A stretch of 64,000 nucleotides of DNA, taken from NCBI RefSeq assembly GCF_011759505.1, contig NZ_JAAOYO010000001.1, positions 310,001 through 374,000 on the forward strand, in the 5' to 3' direction. Position 1 is the first letter of the stretch; each line of letters starts with the position of its first letter. This DNA comes from Curtobacterium salicis (GTDB taxonomy: Bacteria; Actinomycetota; Actinomycetes; Actinomycetales; Microbacteriaceae). Position numbers and translations under genes: made by a program. The notes beneath the pieces were generated by a model. That model was not told the DNA's origin and did no database searches. It saw only the letters and a program-made list of their open reading frames with translations. Of the stretch, positions 48,766-58,616 are shown piece by piece.

Positions 48766-50868
48766 TCAGGATGCTGCTGCTGCTGCGATCGATTCCTTGG
48801 CCGCCGAGATGACGTGCTCGGTGGTGAAGCCGAACTCCTCGAACAGCTTCTGGTAGTCGGCCGAGGCACCGAAGTGCTCGATCGACACGCTGCGGCCGGC
48901 GTCACCGACGATGTCGCGCCAGCTCATCGCGATCCCGGCCTCGACCGAGACGCGGGCCTTGACTGCCTTCGGCAGGACCGACTCGCGGTACGCCTCGTCC
49001 TGCTCGTGGAACCACTCGAGCGACGGAGCGGACACGACCCGGGCGTTGATGCCCTCGGCCTTGAGCTGCTCGCGTGCGTCGACCGCGATCTGGACCTCGG
49101 AACCGGTGCCGATGAGGATGACGTCCGGGGTGCCGTTCGGCGCCTCGGCGAGGACGTACGCGCCCTTGCCGACGTTCTTCGCCGAGGCGAAGACCTCGCC
49201 GGAGGCGTCGCCGTCGCCACGCTCGAAGACGGGCAGGTTCTGGCGGCTCAGCGCGATGCCGGCCGGGCGGTCCTGGTGCTTGAGCATCTCGAGCCAGGCG
49301 TACGCGACCTCGTTGGCGTCCGCGGGGCGGACGACGTCGAGACCGGGGATCGCACGGAGGGCGGTGATCTGCTCGATCGGCTGGTGCGTCGGGCCGTCCT
49401 CGCCGAGGGCGATGGAGTCGTGGGTCCAGACGTAGATCGCCGGCGCCTTCATGAGCGCGGCGAGACGGACCGCCGGGCGCATGTAGTCGCTGAAGATGAG
49501 GAAGGTGCCGCCGAAGGGGCGGGTGTTCCCGTGCAGGACGATGCCGTTGAGGATCGAGCCCATCGCGTGCTCGCGGATGCCGAAGTGCAGCACGCGGCCG
49601 AACGGGTCGGTCGTCCAGGTCTTCGTCGAGGCCTCGGCCGGACCGAAGGACTTGCCGTCCTCGATCGTGGTGAGGTTCGACTCGGCGAGGTCGGCGGAAC
49701 CACCCCAGAACTCGGGCATCAGCGGCGCGATGGCGTTGATGACCTTGCCGGAGGCGGCACGGGTCGAGACGGCCTTCTCGGTGCTGAACACCGGGAGGGC
49801 GGCTTCGAGGCCCTCGGGCAGCTGCTTGGCCTGGACGCGGTCGAACAGCGCCTTCTTGTCGGCGTTGGCCGCGGCCCACGCGTCGAAGGTCTTCTGCCAC
49901 TCGGCGTGCTCGGCCTGGCCCTTGGCGATCGCGCCGCGGGTGTAGTCGAGGACCTCGGGGTCGACGTCGAAGGTCTTCTCGGTGTCGAAGCCGAGGACCT
50001 CCTTCAGGCCCTTGAGCTCGTCGGCGCCGAGGGCGGAGCCGTGGATCTTGCCGGAGTTCTGCTTGGTCGGGGACGGCCAGCCGATGATCGTCTTGATGAC
50101 GATGAGCGACGGCTTGTCGTGGACCTGCTTGGCGGCCTCGACAGCGGCGAAGAGTGCTTCGGCGTCCTCGTGGTACTCGCCGGTCTTCTTCCAGTCGACG
50201 ACCTGGACGTGCCAACCGAGCGCCTCGTAGCGGGCGTGGACGTCCTCGGAGAACGCGATGTCGGTGTCGTCCTCGATCGAGATCTGGTTCGAGTCGTAGA
50301 ACGCGATGAGGTTGCCGAGCTGCTGGCGACCCGCGAGCGAACCGGCCTCGTTGGTGACGCCTTCCTGCATGTCACCGTCGCCGGCGATCACGTAGGTGTA
50401 GTGGTCGAACGGCGACTGACCGGCCGGGGTCTCCGGGTCGAACAGGCCGCGCTCGAAGCGCTGCGCGTAGGCGAAGCCGACGGCGGAGGCGAGGCCCTGG
50501 CCGAGCGGGCCGGTGGTGATCTCGACACCGTCGGTGTGGCCGTACTCCGGGTGACCCGGCGTCTTCGAGCCCCACTTGCGGAGGTGCTGGAGGTCGTCGA
50601 GCTCGAGGCCGTAGCCGTGCAGGTAGAACTGCACGTACTGCAGGATCGATGCGTGACCCGCCGACAGGATGAAGCGGTCGCGACCGATCCACGTGGAGTC
50701 GCTCGGGTCGCGACGCATCACCTTCTGGAAGAGGAGGTGAGCCAGCGGCGCGAGGCTCATCGCGGTGCCGGGGTGACCGTTGCCGGCCGCCTCGACAGAG
50801 TCGGCGGCGAGGACGCGGGCCGTGTCGACGGCCTTCCGGTCGATGGCGTCCCAGGTGAATTCAGCCAC
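48766..50868 (-). CDS. tkt: Transketolase
   Basis: Transketolase moves two-carbon units between sugar phosphates with thiamine diphosphate. The 700-residue protein has the substrate His in NGHPGTAMSLAP, the TPP motif GDGDMQEGVTNEAGSLAG...YDSNQISIEDDT, HDSIALGEDGPTHQP, and FGIREHAMG carrying the catalytic Glu. ATG 50868 is the start. A TATGCT -10 candidate (complement of 51026-51031) would give an approximately 150-nt leader. It is divergent from ctaB and first of the pentose phosphate set. Confidence 0.98.
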   Translation of the reverse strand: MAEFTWDAIDRKAVDTARVLAADSVEAAGNGHPGTAMSLAPLAHLLFQKVMRRDPSDSTWIGRDRFILSAGHASILQYVQFYLHGYGLELDDLQHLRKWGSKTPGHPEYGHTDGVEITTGPLGQGLASAVGFAYAQRFERGLFDPETPAGQSPFDHYTYVIAGDGDMQEGVTNEAGSLAGRQQLGNLIAFYDSNQISIEDDTDIAFSEDVHARYEALGWHVQVVDWKKTGEYHEDAEALFAAVEAAKQVHDKPSLIVIKTIIGWPSPTKQNSGKIHGSALGADELKGLKEVLGFDTEKTFDVDPEVLDYTRGAIAKGQAEHAEWQKTFDAWAAANADKKALFDRVQAKQLPEGLEAALPVFSTEKAVSTRAASGKVINAIAPLMPEFWGGSADLAESNLTTIEDGKSFGPAEASTKTWTTDPFGRVLHFGIREHAMGSILNGIVLHGNTRPFGGTFLIFSDYMRPAVRLAALMKAPAIYVWTHDSIALGEDGPTHQPIEQITALRAIPGLDVVRPADANEVAYAWLEMLKHQDRPAGIALSRQNLPVFERGDGDASGEVFASAKNVGKGAYVLAEAPNGTPDVILIGTGSEVQIAVDAREQLKAEGINARVVSAPSLEWFHEQDEAYRESVLPKAVKARVSVEAGIAMSWRDIVGDAGRSVSIEHFGASADYQKLFEEFGFTTEHVISAAKESIAAAAAS

Positions 50869-51267
50869 TTGGATGTTGACCCTTCATTGATGCGACATGT
50901 GCGAGGGCTCGTGCCATCGCACGGACATGGTGCCCACCCGGGGCTCCGTCGCGGCGCCGTTGCCGGCGGCCGACCGGCTCGATCGCGGCCGACGTCTTCG
51001 GGGCACGCTGCGGGAGGGCCTCTCCAGCATAGTGAACCGGCACTCAGAAGGTGCCCAGGTGACCGGCGGGGCTCGATGACCGGTCGGTGGCCGATCGTCA
51101 TCCGGGCGTGTCCCGGACCCGCTGGGGAACGGCGGGACATCGTCGTGGCGCCGTCGATCGCGTAAACTGACGGCGGTCCGCGATCATTCCGCGGACACGC
51201 ACGCCCAGACGCCGACGGTGACGTCCACCCGAGCGTGCGAGCTGCAGCGAAACAGACTGAGGTTCCC
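50869..51267. promoter_or_regulatory. 399-bp divergent intergenic region, tkt / ctaB
   Basis: No gene is supported here. It holds a minus-strand -10 candidate TATGCT (51026-51031) for tkt and a plus-strand -10 candidate TAAACT (51163-51168) for ctaB. The AT-richer TAAACT stands out in the surrounding GC. GAAGG/GGTGCC direct patterns around 51047-51055 are too short to call operators. Confidence 0.5.
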
Positions 51268-52212
51268 TTGCCGACTGCCACCGTGACCAGGCCAGACACC
51301 GTTCGTCGGTCGATGCTGTCCCGCAAGGTCCGGGCGTACGTCTCGCTCACCAAGCCGCGGGTGATGGAGCTGCTGCTCGTCACCACCGCGCCGACGATGT
51401 TCCTCGCCGAGCGCGGCGTGCCCGACCTGTGGCTCGTCTTCTGGACGATGCTCGGTGGCGCGATGTCGGCCGGGTCGGCGTCCGCGTTCAACTGCTACAT
51501 CGACCGCGACATCGACCGCCTGATGAAGCGCACCAGCACGCGACCGCTCGTCACGGGCGAGCTGTCCGACCGCGAGGCCCTCGTGTTCTCGTGGTTGCTC
51601 GGCATCGTGTCGACCGTGGTGCTGGTCGTGTTCGTGAACTGGCTCGCCGCCGCACTCAGCGTCGCCGCGATCCTCATCTACGTGTTCGTCTACACGCTCT
51701 GGCTCAAGCGCCGCACCCCGCAGAACATCGTCTGGGGCGGATCGGCGGGGTGCATGCCGGTGCTCATCGGGTGGGCGGCCGTCACCGGCTCGCTGACCTG
51801 GGCTCCGGTCATCCTCTTCATGGTGATCTTCCTGTGGACGCCGCCGCACTACTGGCCGCTGTCGATGAAGTACCGCGACGACTACGACGCCGCCGACGTC
51901 CCGATGCTCGCCGTCGTCCGCGGTCGGACCGTCGTCGGGCTGCAGGTCGTGCTCTACGCGTGGGCGACGCTCGTCTGCTCGCTGCTGCTCATCCCGGTCG
52001 CGAACATGGGGCCGCTGTACACGGTCGTCGCGCTGGCCGCGGGCATCTGGTTCGTCGTCGAGTCGCACCTGCTGTACAGCCGGGCGATCCAGCACATGGA
52101 GCAGGTGCACCCGATGCGCGTCTTCCGCAGCTCGATCACCTACCTGACGCTGCTCTTCATCGCGGTCGGCATCGACCCGCTGCTGCCGCAGGTGTTCACC
52201 TTCACGATCTGA
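51268..52212 (+). CDS. ctaB: Protoheme IX farnesyltransferase (heme O synthase)
   Basis: CtaB adds a farnesyl group to heme B to give heme O for cytochrome oxidase. The 314-residue UbiA-family protein has nine predicted helices. It has the prenyl-diphosphate motif [20 protein letters not shown] (NxxDxxxD) and a second acidic loop [12 protein letters not shown]. Start TTG 51268 is preferred because TGAGG (51258-51262) is 5 nt upstream; an ATG/GTG at 51235 would need the leader to be coding. It is convergent with ctaA, the next enzyme. Confidence 0.95.
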   Translation: MPTATVTRPDTVRRSMLSRKVRAYVSLTKPRVMELLLVTTAPTMFLAERGVPDLWLVFWTMLGGAMSAGSASAFNCYIDRDIDRLMKRTSTRPLVTGELSDREALVFSWLLGIVSTVVLVVFVNWLAAALSVAAILIYVFVYTLWLKRRTPQNIVWGGSAGCMPVLIGWAAVTGSLTWAPVILFMVIFLWTPPHYWPLSMKYRDDYDAADVPMLAVVRGRTVVGLQVVLYAWATLVCSLLLIPVANMGPLYTVVALAAGIWFVVESHLLYSRAIQHMEQVHPMRVFRSSITYLTLLFIAVGIDPLLPQVFTFTI

Positions 52213-52228
52213 CGCACCCGGTGTGACG

Positions 52229-52260
52229 ACGGGCCCGGCCTCCTCGGAGGTCGGGCCCGT
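52229..52260 (+). terminator. Terminator hairpin after ctaB
   Basis: ACGGGCCCGGCCTCC (52229-52243) and GGAGGTCGGGCCCGT (52246-52260) form a 15-bp stem with one G-T wobble and a 2-nt loop, followed by TGTAGT. The remaining 52261-52503 gap to ctaA shows a 10-bp direct repeat (CGTGCGGTCT) near 52302 and nothing coding. Confidence 0.85.
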
Positions 52261-52503
52261 TGTAGTCCGTGGGCTGTTGCGGCTCGGGCGTCGGGCCGGT
52301 CCGTGCGGTCTCGTGCGGTCTCGTGTGCGGACGCGACACGTCGCTGCGGCAGGCACGTGTGCACCGGTCGGCCTCCTGGACCGGACGGTGCGGTGCTGTC
52401 CGGGAGGCGCGGATCGCTGCTCGCGGACCGTAGCGGTCCCGACGTGGCCGGGCCGGGCCCCGCGGACGACCGGGCCGGCCAGCTCGGACGAGACCGGGCC
52501 GGA

Positions 52504-53469
52504 TCAGGCGCGGACGGCGTCCCGACCGGCACTCGAGCGCGTCGAGAGGACCACCGCGGTCATCGCCGCGACGAGCAGGCCGGCGAGCACCATGTGCGTG
52601 CCGACCAGGCCGACCGGCAGACCGGTGCGCGCCTGGGTGAGACCGACCGCGATCTGGACGAACTCGACGACGAGCAGCAGGACCGCGCTCTTGCTCGAGA
52701 TGCCGAGCCGGACGGCGCCGATCACGAGCGCCAGCGTGAGAGCGAACGTGGCGTAGGCGGGGATCGCGTGCAGGTGCTCCATGAGCTGCGTGTCGAAGCC
52801 CGTGCGGTGCACCGCGCCGCCGTCGACGCGTTCGCTGGCGCCCGCGTGCGGACCACTGCCGGTGGTGAGGATGCCGACCAGGACGGTCACGGCGACGGCG
52901 ACGACGGTGCCCCGGACGACGCCGAAGTACCAGCGCGGCACGATGCGGTCGCGGACGCGCGGGCCGTTCACCGAGCGGTAGACCAGTGCCGCGGTGATGC
53001 TCGTGAGCACGGCGGAGACGACGAAGTGCAGGCCGACGACGAACGGGTTGAGGCCGGAGATGACCGACACGCCGCCGATGACGGCCTGGACCGGGATCGC
53101 CGCGCCCTGCGCGAACGCCAGCCAGAAGAGCTCCGGTCGGGTCTTGCGCATCCGGACGACCGCCAGGAACATCGCGATCGCGACGACGACCAGCACGAAG
53201 GTCAGCAGACGATTGCCGAACTCGATGATCCCGTGGATGCCCATCTCGGGCGTCGACACGAGCGAGTCGGTGGTGCACTTCGGCCAGGTGGGGCACCCGA
53301 GGCCGGAAGCCGTCAGGCGGACCAGTCCACCGGTGCCGATGAGCACGACCTCGACGACGAACGAGGCCCAGGCGAGGACCACGACGCGCGGGTCGACGGT
53401 GCGGGGGAGTGACCACCAGGTGGTCGGAGTCCGGACGTCCTGCTCGACGGTGGGGCCGACGCGAGTCAC
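52504..53469 (-). CDS. ctaA: Heme A synthase (COX15/CtaA family)
   Basis: CtaA oxidises heme O to heme A in the membrane. The 321-residue protein has eight predicted helices in two four-helix halves. Heme-ligand His positions occur in GIHGIIEFGNRLLTF, FVVGLHFVVSAVLT, LMEHLHAIPAYATF and LVGTHMVLAGLL. The extracellular Cys pair is in GLGCPTWPKC. GTG 53469 has GGAAGG upstream on the minus strand. The minus-strand TTGACT (53531-53536) could be its -35. Confidence 0.94.
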   Translation of the reverse strand: MTRVGPTVEQDVRTPTTWWSLPRTVDPRVVVLAWASFVVEVVLIGTGGLVRLTASGLGCPTWPKCTTDSLVSTPEMGIHGIIEFGNRLLTFVLVVVAIAMFLAVVRMRKTRPELFWLAFAQGAAIPVQAVIGGVSVISGLNPFVVGLHFVVSAVLTSITAALVYRSVNGPRVRDRIVPRWYFGVVRGTVVAVAVTVLVGILTTGSGPHAGASERVDGGAVHRTGFDTQLMEHLHAIPAYATFALTLALVIGAVRLGISSKSAVLLLVVEFVQIAVGLTQARTGLPVGLVGTHMVLAGLLVAAMTAVVLSTRSSAGRDAVRA

Positions 53470-53508
53470 GAGGGTGGTGCCTTCCTGTTGTTCCGGGCCC
53501 TGGACCTG

Positions 53509-53673
53509 TAGGATTCGAGGGTTCAGCAGCAGTCAAGTCTAGGCAGGCGCCGGCTCCGAATGAGCCGTGATCGCCGATCGGTCCCGCGACTGCGTGGAAG
53601 CATCGACGTTGCGAGGCAGCAACACCTTGGACCGCCGTGTCGGCGGCCTGCGGTGGAATGGTGTCCGACACCA
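53509..53673 (+). promoter_or_regulatory. sufB upstream region: -10 candidate and 15-bp palindrome
   Basis: A TAGGAT box (53509-53514) with TTGTTC (53488-53493) upstream could start a 200-nt sufB leader. The exact palindrome TGGTGTC-C-GACACCA (53659-53673) lies 47 nt before the sufB ATG and would suit a dimeric repressor. No SufR-type repressor gene adjoins the operon. The region also contains the minus-strand ctaA promoter. Confidence 0.45.
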
Positions 53674-53719
53674 CCGGGTTGTACCGGAGACGCTGTTGCG
53701 AGAAGGAAACGAGGAGACC

Positions 53720-55138
53720 ATGTCCGACGTGCTCATCGACCGTCCAGAACTCGAAGGGCTCGGCCAGTACGAATTCGGCTGGGCCGACTCCGACGCGGCC
53801 GGCGCCTCTGCGCGCCGTGGCCTGTCGGAAGAGGTCGTCACCGACATCTCCGGCCGCAAGGGTGAACCCGAGTGGATGCGTGCGAACCGGCTGAAGGCAC
53901 TGAAGCTCTTCGACCGCAAGCCGATGCCCTCGTGGGGTGCCGACCTGTCGGACATCGACTTCGACAACATCAAGTACTTCGTGAAGTCGACGGAGAAGCA
54001 GGCCGAGTCGTGGGAGGACCTCCCCGAGGACATCCGCACGACCTACGAACGCCTGGGCATCCCGGAGGCCGAGCGTCAGCGCCTCGTCGCCGGCGTCGCC
54101 GCGCAGTACGAGTCCGAGGTCGTCTACCACCAGATCCGCGAGGACCTGGAGCAGCAGGGCGTCATCTTCATGGACACCGACACGGCGCTGCGCGAGCACC
54201 CGGAGCTGTTCCAGGAGTACTTCGGCACCGTGATCCCCGCCGGCGACAACAAGTTCGCCGCGCTGAACACGGCCGTGTGGTCCGGCGGCTCGTTCGTCTA
54301 CGTCCCGAAGGGCGTCCACGTCGAGATCCCGCTGCAGGCCTACTTCCGCATCAACACGGAGAACATGGGCCAGTTCGAGCGGACGCTGATCATCGCGGAC
54401 GAGGACTCGTACATCCACTACATCGAGGGCTGCACCGCCCCGATCTACAAGTCGGACTCGCTGCACTCGGCCGTCGTCGAGATCATCGTGAAGAAGAACG
54501 CCCGCGTTCGCTACACGACGATCCAGAACTGGTCGAACAACGTCTACAACCTCGTCACCAAGCGTGCGATCGCCCACGAGGGCGCCACCATGGAGTGGAT
54601 CGACGGCAACATCGGGTCCAAGGTCACGATGAAGTACCCGTCCATCTACCTCGCCGGTGAGCACGCGAAGGGCGAGACCCTGTCCGTCGCCTTCGCCGGC
54701 CCCGGTCAGCACCAGGACGCCGGCGCGAAGATGATCCACATGGCGCCGTACACGACGTCGTCGATCGTCTCCAAGTCGATCGCCCGCGGTGGCGGTCGTG
54801 CCGGCTACCGCGGCGAGGTCCGTGTCGACCCGGCCGCGCACCACTCGGCCAACACGGTCCGCTGCGACGCGCTGCTCGTCGACACCGTCTCGCGGAGCGA
54901 CACGTACCCGGCGATCGACATCCGTGTCGACGACGTGCAGCTCGGTCACGAGGCCACGGTCTCCCGCGTCAGCGAGGAGCAGCTGTTCTACCTCATGTCC
55001 CGCGGCATGGCCGAGGACGAGGCCATGGCGATGATCGTGCGCGGATTCATCGAACCCATCGCCCGCGAACTCCCGATGGAGTACGCACTCGAACTCAACA
55101 AGCTCATCGAGATGAGCATGGAAGGATCCGTCGGCTAG
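53720..55138 (+). CDS. sufB: Fe-S cluster assembly protein SufB
   Basis: SufB is the scaffold core of the SufBCD complex. The 472-residue protein has [40 protein letters not shown] with the conserved Cys, and the C-terminal [22 protein letters not shown]. No intein is present (mycobacterial SufB often has one). ATG 53720 follows GAGGAG closely and gives [15 protein letters not shown]; the in-frame upstream stretch carries the palindrome and is untranslated. sufD starts on the next base after the stop. Confidence 0.97.
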   Translation: MSDVLIDRPELEGLGQYEFGWADSDAAGASARRGLSEEVVTDISGRKGEPEWMRANRLKALKLFDRKPMPSWGADLSDIDFDNIKYFVKSTEKQAESWEDLPEDIRTTYERLGIPEAERQRLVAGVAAQYESEVVYHQIREDLEQQGVIFMDTDTALREHPELFQEYFGTVIPAGDNKFAALNTAVWSGGSFVYVPKGVHVEIPLQAYFRINTENMGQFERTLIIADEDSYIHYIEGCTAPIYKSDSLHSAVVEIIVKKNARVRYTTIQNWSNNVYNLVTKRAIAHEGATMEWIDGNIGSKVTMKYPSIYLAGEHAKGETLSVAFAGPGQHQDAGAKMIHMAPYTTSSIVSKSIARGGGRAGYRGEVRVDPAAHHSANTVRCDALLVDTVSRSDTYPAIDIRVDDVQLGHEATVSRVSEEQLFYLMSRGMAEDEAMAMIVRGFIEPIARELPMEYALELNKLIEMSMEGSVG

Positions 55139-56422
55139 ATGTCCAGCACCACCCCTCCTCCCCACATCGACCAGCCGACGGAGCCCGCGAGCACGCTCTC
55201 GTCGGGCGGTACGGACCAGCACGGCGCCCGGGCGCACTCCGACGGCGGCTGGGACACCAAGGTGCCGGTGCAGACGCGTTCCGAGCGGTTCCGCTCGGGT
55301 GACGTCGACGCCTTCCCCACCGTCACCGGCCGAGAGGTCAACTGGAAGTTCGCGCCGCTCGCCAAGATCCAGCCGCTGCTCGACGGCCCGCTGGACGGCT
55401 CGGCTTACCCCTTCCTCGCGACCCAGTCCGCGGGCGCCGACGTCGAGTGGGGTCGCAGCGACGACCCCCGCGTCGGTGGCGCCGGACTGCCGGAGGACCG
55501 GGCGGCTGCCGCTGCCTGGAGCGCGCGTGACGCCGTCCTGGCGATCACCGTGTCGGGCACGGACGAGTACGAGTCCATCACCGTGACCCGCTCCGACTTC
55601 GGTACGCAGCCGCGCGCGGCGCACACGGTCATCACGGCCGAGCCGCACGCGCAGGGGATCGTCGTCATCGACAACCGCGGGACGGCACTCCTCAGCGAGA
55701 ACGTCGAGGTCGTCGTCCGCGACGGCGCACGGCTCACCGTCGTCACGGTCCAGGACTGGGACGACGACGCGGTGCACGTCTCGACGCACTTCGCCGAGGT
55801 CGGCCGCGACGCCTTCCTCAAGCACGTCGTGGTCTCGCTCGGTGGCGACGTCATCCGTGTCAACCCGTCCACGCACCTCGGTGCGCAGGGCGGCGACGTC
55901 GAGATGTACGGCGTGTACTTCGCGGACGCCGGTCAGTACATCGAGCAGCAGGTCTACGTCGACCACGACGCCCCGAACACCCGCAGCCGCGTGAACTACA
56001 AGGGCGCGTTGCAGGGTCAGGGCGCGCACACGGTCTGGATCGGCGACGTCCTGATCGGACGCTCCGCCCCCGGCACGGACTCGTACGAGCAGAACCGCAA
56101 CCTGGTCCTGACCGACGGCACCCGCGCCGACAGCATCCCGAACCTCGAGATCGAGACCGGCGACATCACCGGGGCCGGCCACGCCAGCGCCACCGGTCGT
56201 TTCGACGACGAGCAGCTCTTCTACCTGCAGGCCCGCGGTATCCCGGAGGAAGAGGCACGTCGTCTCGTCGTCCTGGGCTTCCTGGTCGAGGTCATCCAGA
56301 AGATCGGCGCGCCCGAGCTCGAGGAGCGTCTCATCGCCGCCGTCGAGCAGGAGCTCCTGGAGGGCCGGACGGTCCTCGCCGCGCCCGCCACCGAGGCGGC
56401 TGCCGCCGGGGTCGACGCCTGA
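55139..56422 (+). CDS. sufD: Fe-S cluster assembly protein SufD
   Basis: SufD pairs with SufB and SufC. The 427-residue protein shares the SufB beta-helix fold: VIDNRGTALLSENVEVVVRD, VSLGGDVIRVNPSTHLGAQG, YGVYFADAGQYIEQQVYVDH and the conserved DQLFYLQARGIPEEEAR-like end. It starts MSSTTPPPHIDQPTEP immediately after the sufB TAG. The first 45 residues are low-complexity. Its TGA overlaps the ATG of the Rieske gene by one base. Confidence 0.95.
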   Translation: MSSTTPPPHIDQPTEPASTLSSGGTDQHGARAHSDGGWDTKVPVQTRSERFRSGDVDAFPTVTGREVNWKFAPLAKIQPLLDGPLDGSAYPFLATQSAGADVEWGRSDDPRVGGAGLPEDRAAAAAWSARDAVLAITVSGTDEYESITVTRSDFGTQPRAAHTVITAEPHAQGIVVIDNRGTALLSENVEVVVRDGARLTVVTVQDWDDDAVHVSTHFAEVGRDAFLKHVVVSLGGDVIRVNPSTHLGAQGGDVEMYGVYFADAGQYIEQQVYVDHDAPNTRSRVNYKGALQGQGAHTVWIGDVLIGRSAPGTDSYEQNRNLVLTDGTRADSIPNLEIETGDITGAGHASATGRFDDEQLFYLQARGIPEEEARRLVVLGFLVEVIQKIGAPELEERLIAAVEQELLEGRTVLAAPATEAAAAGVDA

Positions 56423-56748
56423 TGGCCGAGAAGGTCTGCGCCGAGAGCGACATCGCGGTGGACAGCCCGATGCGCGCGGTCGTCGACGGCACCGCGATCG
56501 CGATCGTGAAGGACTCGGCCGGCACGGTGCACGCCATCGGCGACACCTGCACGCACGGCGACATCTCACTGTCCGAGGGTTTCGTCGAGGGCGACTCGCT
56601 CGAGTGCTGGGCGCACGGGTCGCAGTTCTCGCTGACCACGGGCAAGCCGAAGAACTTCCCGGCGTACGAGCCGGTGCCGGTCTTCCGGGTCGAGGTCCGT
56701 GACGGCGACGTCTACGTCGACGTGCACGAGCCGGTCCCGGTCGACTGA
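56422..56748 (+). CDS. Rieske [2Fe-2S] ferredoxin in the suf operon
   Basis: The 108-residue protein binds a Rieske [2Fe-2S] cluster: Cys43-x-His45 (DTCTHGD) and Cys62-x-x-His65 (ECWAHGS), with normal 16-residue spacing. It resembles ferredoxin subunits of ring-hydroxylating oxygenases, but no oxygenase gene is near. Its place between sufD and sufC recurs in actinobacteria, so a role in electron supply for cluster assembly is a reasonable inference, not shown. ATG 56422 overlaps the sufD stop by 1 nt. Confidence 0.93.
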   Translation: MAEKVCAESDIAVDSPMRAVVDGTAIAIVKDSAGTVHAIGDTCTHGDISLSEGFVEGDSLECWAHGSQFSLTTGKPKNFPAYEPVPVFRVEVRDGDVYVDVHEPVPVD

Positions 56749-56809
56749 GCGCGACCCCTCACTCTTCCCGCGGCTGACGCCGCACCACAGCTGCAACCGA
56801 AGGAACGCA

Positions 56810-57583
56810 ATGTCCACTCTCGAAATCCGTGACCTGCAGGTCGCCATCGACACCGACCAGGGCGTCAAGGAGATCCTCAAGGGCGTCGACCTGACGATCA
56901 ACGAGGGCGAGATCCACGCGATCATGGGCCCGAACGGGTCCGGCAAGTCGACCCTGGCGTACACGATCGCCGGGCACCCGCGCTACCACGTCACCGGCGG
57001 CTCGATCACCCTCGACGGCCAGGACGTCCTGGCGATGAGCGTCGACGAGCGTGCGCGCGCCGGCATGTTCCTCGCCATGCAGTACCCGGTCGAGATCCCC
57101 GGCGTGACGGTGTCGAACTTCCTCCGCACCGCCAAGACGGCGATCGACGGCGAGGCCCCGGCCCTCCGCGGCTGGATCAAGGACCTCCGCACCTCGATGG
57201 CGGACCTCAAGATGGACCCGGCCTTCGCCGAGCGCAACGTCAACGAGGGCTTCTCCGGTGGCGAGAAGAAGCGCCACGAGATCATGCAGCTCGAGCTGCT
57301 CAAGCCGAAGTTCGCCGTCCTCGACGAGACCGACTCCGGCCTCGACGTCGATGCGCTGAAGATCGTGTCCGAGGGCGTCAACCGTGCCAAGGGCGCGACC
57401 GGCCTGGGCGTGCTCCTCATCACGCACTACACGCGCATCCTCCGCTACATCACGCCGGACTTCGTCCACGTGTTCGTCGCGGGCAAGATCGCCGAGCAGG
57501 GCGGCCCGGAGCTGGCGGAGCGCCTCGAGAACGAGGGCTACGACCGCTACGTGCAGGCCGCTGCTGCCGCACCGGTGGAGTGA
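56810..57583 (+). CDS. sufC: Fe-S cluster assembly ATPase SufC
   Basis: SufC is the ABC-type ATPase that reshapes SufBD during cluster assembly. The 257-residue protein has Walker [10 protein letters not shown], the Q-loop region [19 protein letters not shown], the signature [11 protein letters not shown] (SufC type), Walker [19 protein letters not shown] and the switch His in [13 protein letters not shown] 56810 has AAGGAA at 56800-56805 and gives [11 protein letters not shown]. Confidence 0.97.
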   Translation: MSTLEIRDLQVAIDTDQGVKEILKGVDLTINEGEIHAIMGPNGSGKSTLAYTIAGHPRYHVTGGSITLDGQDVLAMSVDERARAGMFLAMQYPVEIPGVTVSNFLRTAKTAIDGEAPALRGWIKDLRTSMADLKMDPAFAERNVNEGFSGGEKKRHEIMQLELLKPKFAVLDETDSGLDVDALKIVSEGVNRAKGATGLGVLLITHYTRILRYITPDFVHVFVAGKIAEQGGPELAERLENEGYDRYVQAAAAAPVE

Positions 57584-57585
57584 CG

Positions 57586-57915
57586 ATGATCACCACACTG
57601 GCACCGGAGAAGTTCGACGAGGTCGTCGAGGGCCTGAAAGAGGTCCAGGACCCGGAGCTCGGCGTCAACATCGTCGACCTCGGCCTCATCTACGACCTGG
57701 CCTGGGACGACGAGGCGACCGCACTCATCATCAGCATGACGCTGACGAGTGCGGGCTGCCCGCTGACCGACGTGATCGAGAACGACACCGCGAACGCGCT
57801 CGACGGCATCGTCGACGCCTTCCGCATCAACTGGGTCTGGATGCCGCCGTGGGGTCCGGAGCGGATCACCGACGACGGCCGCGAGATGATGCGCGCGCTC
57901 GGCTTCTCGATCTAG
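57586..57915 (+). CDS. DUF59 / metal-sulfur cluster assembly factor (SufT-like)
   Basis: The 109-residue MIP18/DUF59 domain has VQDPELGVNIVDLGLIYDL (DPE motif) and LTSAGCPLTDVIE carrying the conserved Cys. Family members help mature Fe-S proteins. It directly follows sufC; ATG 57586 has GGAG at 57577-57580. GTG 57580, which overlaps the sufC TGA, is an alternative. In many actinobacteria sufS and sufU lie between sufC and this gene; they are absent here. Confidence 0.92.
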   Translation: MITTLAPEKFDEVVEGLKEVQDPELGVNIVDLGLIYDLAWDDEATALIISMTLTSAGCPLTDVIENDTANALDGIVDAFRINWVWMPPWGPERITDDGREMMRALGFSI

Positions 57916-57923
57916 CCACGCGA

Positions 57924-57983
57924 CCACAAGACGGACGGGAGGCCCGGTACCAGCTGGTACCGGGCCTCCCGTCCGTCCTGTGG
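57924..57983. terminator. 60-bp near-perfect palindrome between the suf operon and bioY (GGAGGC-family)
   Basis: Two 30-nt arms meet at CAG/CTG with one A-C mismatch (57929/57978). The inner 46 bp (57931-57976) is identical to 42499-42544. It starts 8 nt after the DUF59 stop and lies between convergent genes. Confidence 0.85.
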
Positions 57984-57994
57984 TGCGGAGACAG

Positions 57995-58594
57995 TCAGCG
58001 GCGGCCGAGTGCCTTCCAGGCCAGGGGCAGCACGCCTGCTGCGATGAGCGCCTTGGCGATGCCGCCCACGATGAACGGGTACAGGCCGGCCGCGAGGACG
58101 GACTGGAGGTCGTTCGGGGCGCCCAGCGCGCCGAGGGCGACCGCGAGGTACGGCAGACCGGTCACGAAGGGGATCGCACTCGCGAGCAGCATCGCCACCG
58201 CGGCGCGCCCGACCTTGCGGTCCCAGTTGCGACGCGCGAGCCAGCCGATCAGACCGGCTGCCGGGATGAAGCCGATGACGTACCCGAAGCTCGGCAGGGT
58301 GAGGGCGTGCAGGCCGCCCTGGGCGTCGGCGAAGAACGGCGCGCCGGCGAGTCCGACGATCGCGTAGACGAGCATCGACAGAACGCCGCGTCGCGCACCG
58401 AGCGTCGCACCGACGAGCACGACGGCCAGCGTCTGACCGGTCACGGGGACCGGCCACATCGGGACCTCGACCTGGGCCAGCGCGGCCGTGAACAGCGCAC
58501 CACCGGCGATCAGAGCGGCGTCGGTGGCCAGGCCGTGGGTGCGCAGACGGTCGGCGAGGACTGCGCGGGGAGCGAACCCGGTGGCGTTCGTCAT
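57995..58594 (-). CDS. bioY: Biotin transporter BioY (ECF S component)
   Basis: BioY binds biotin in the membrane. The 199-residue protein has about six helices with VEVPMWPVPVTGQTLAVVLV and GATLGARRGVLSMLVYAIVG, then APFFADAQGGLHALTLPSFG, all BioY signatures. No bioM/bioN ATPase or T-component gene adjoins, so it either works alone or uses a shared ECF module elsewhere. ATG 58594 has AGGAGA just upstream. A dyad lies in its promoter region. Confidence 0.95.
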   Translation of the reverse strand: MTNATGFAPRAVLADRLRTHGLATDAALIAGGALFTAALAQVEVPMWPVPVTGQTLAVVLVGATLGARRGVLSMLVYAIVGLAGAPFFADAQGGLHALTLPSFGYVIGFIPAAGLIGWLARRNWDRKVGRAAVAMLLASAIPFVTGLPYLAVALGALGAPNDLQSVLAAGLYPFIVGGIAKALIAAGVLPLAWKALGRR

Positions 58595-58616
58595 GGATTC
58601 TCCTAGAATGGACTGC

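Noticed and set aside
50869..51267. Small gene in the tkt-ctaB gap
   Set aside because: Short frames here have no ribosome site, no family resemblance and Arg/Gly shadow composition; the region is better read as two divergent promoters.
52202..56569. Very long minus-strand open frame (over 1400 codons) antisense to ctaA-sufB-sufD
   Set aside because: Product is Asp/Arg/Val/Gly-rich low-complexity with no domain; it is the antisense shadow expected in high-GC coding DNA. Real genes occupy the span.
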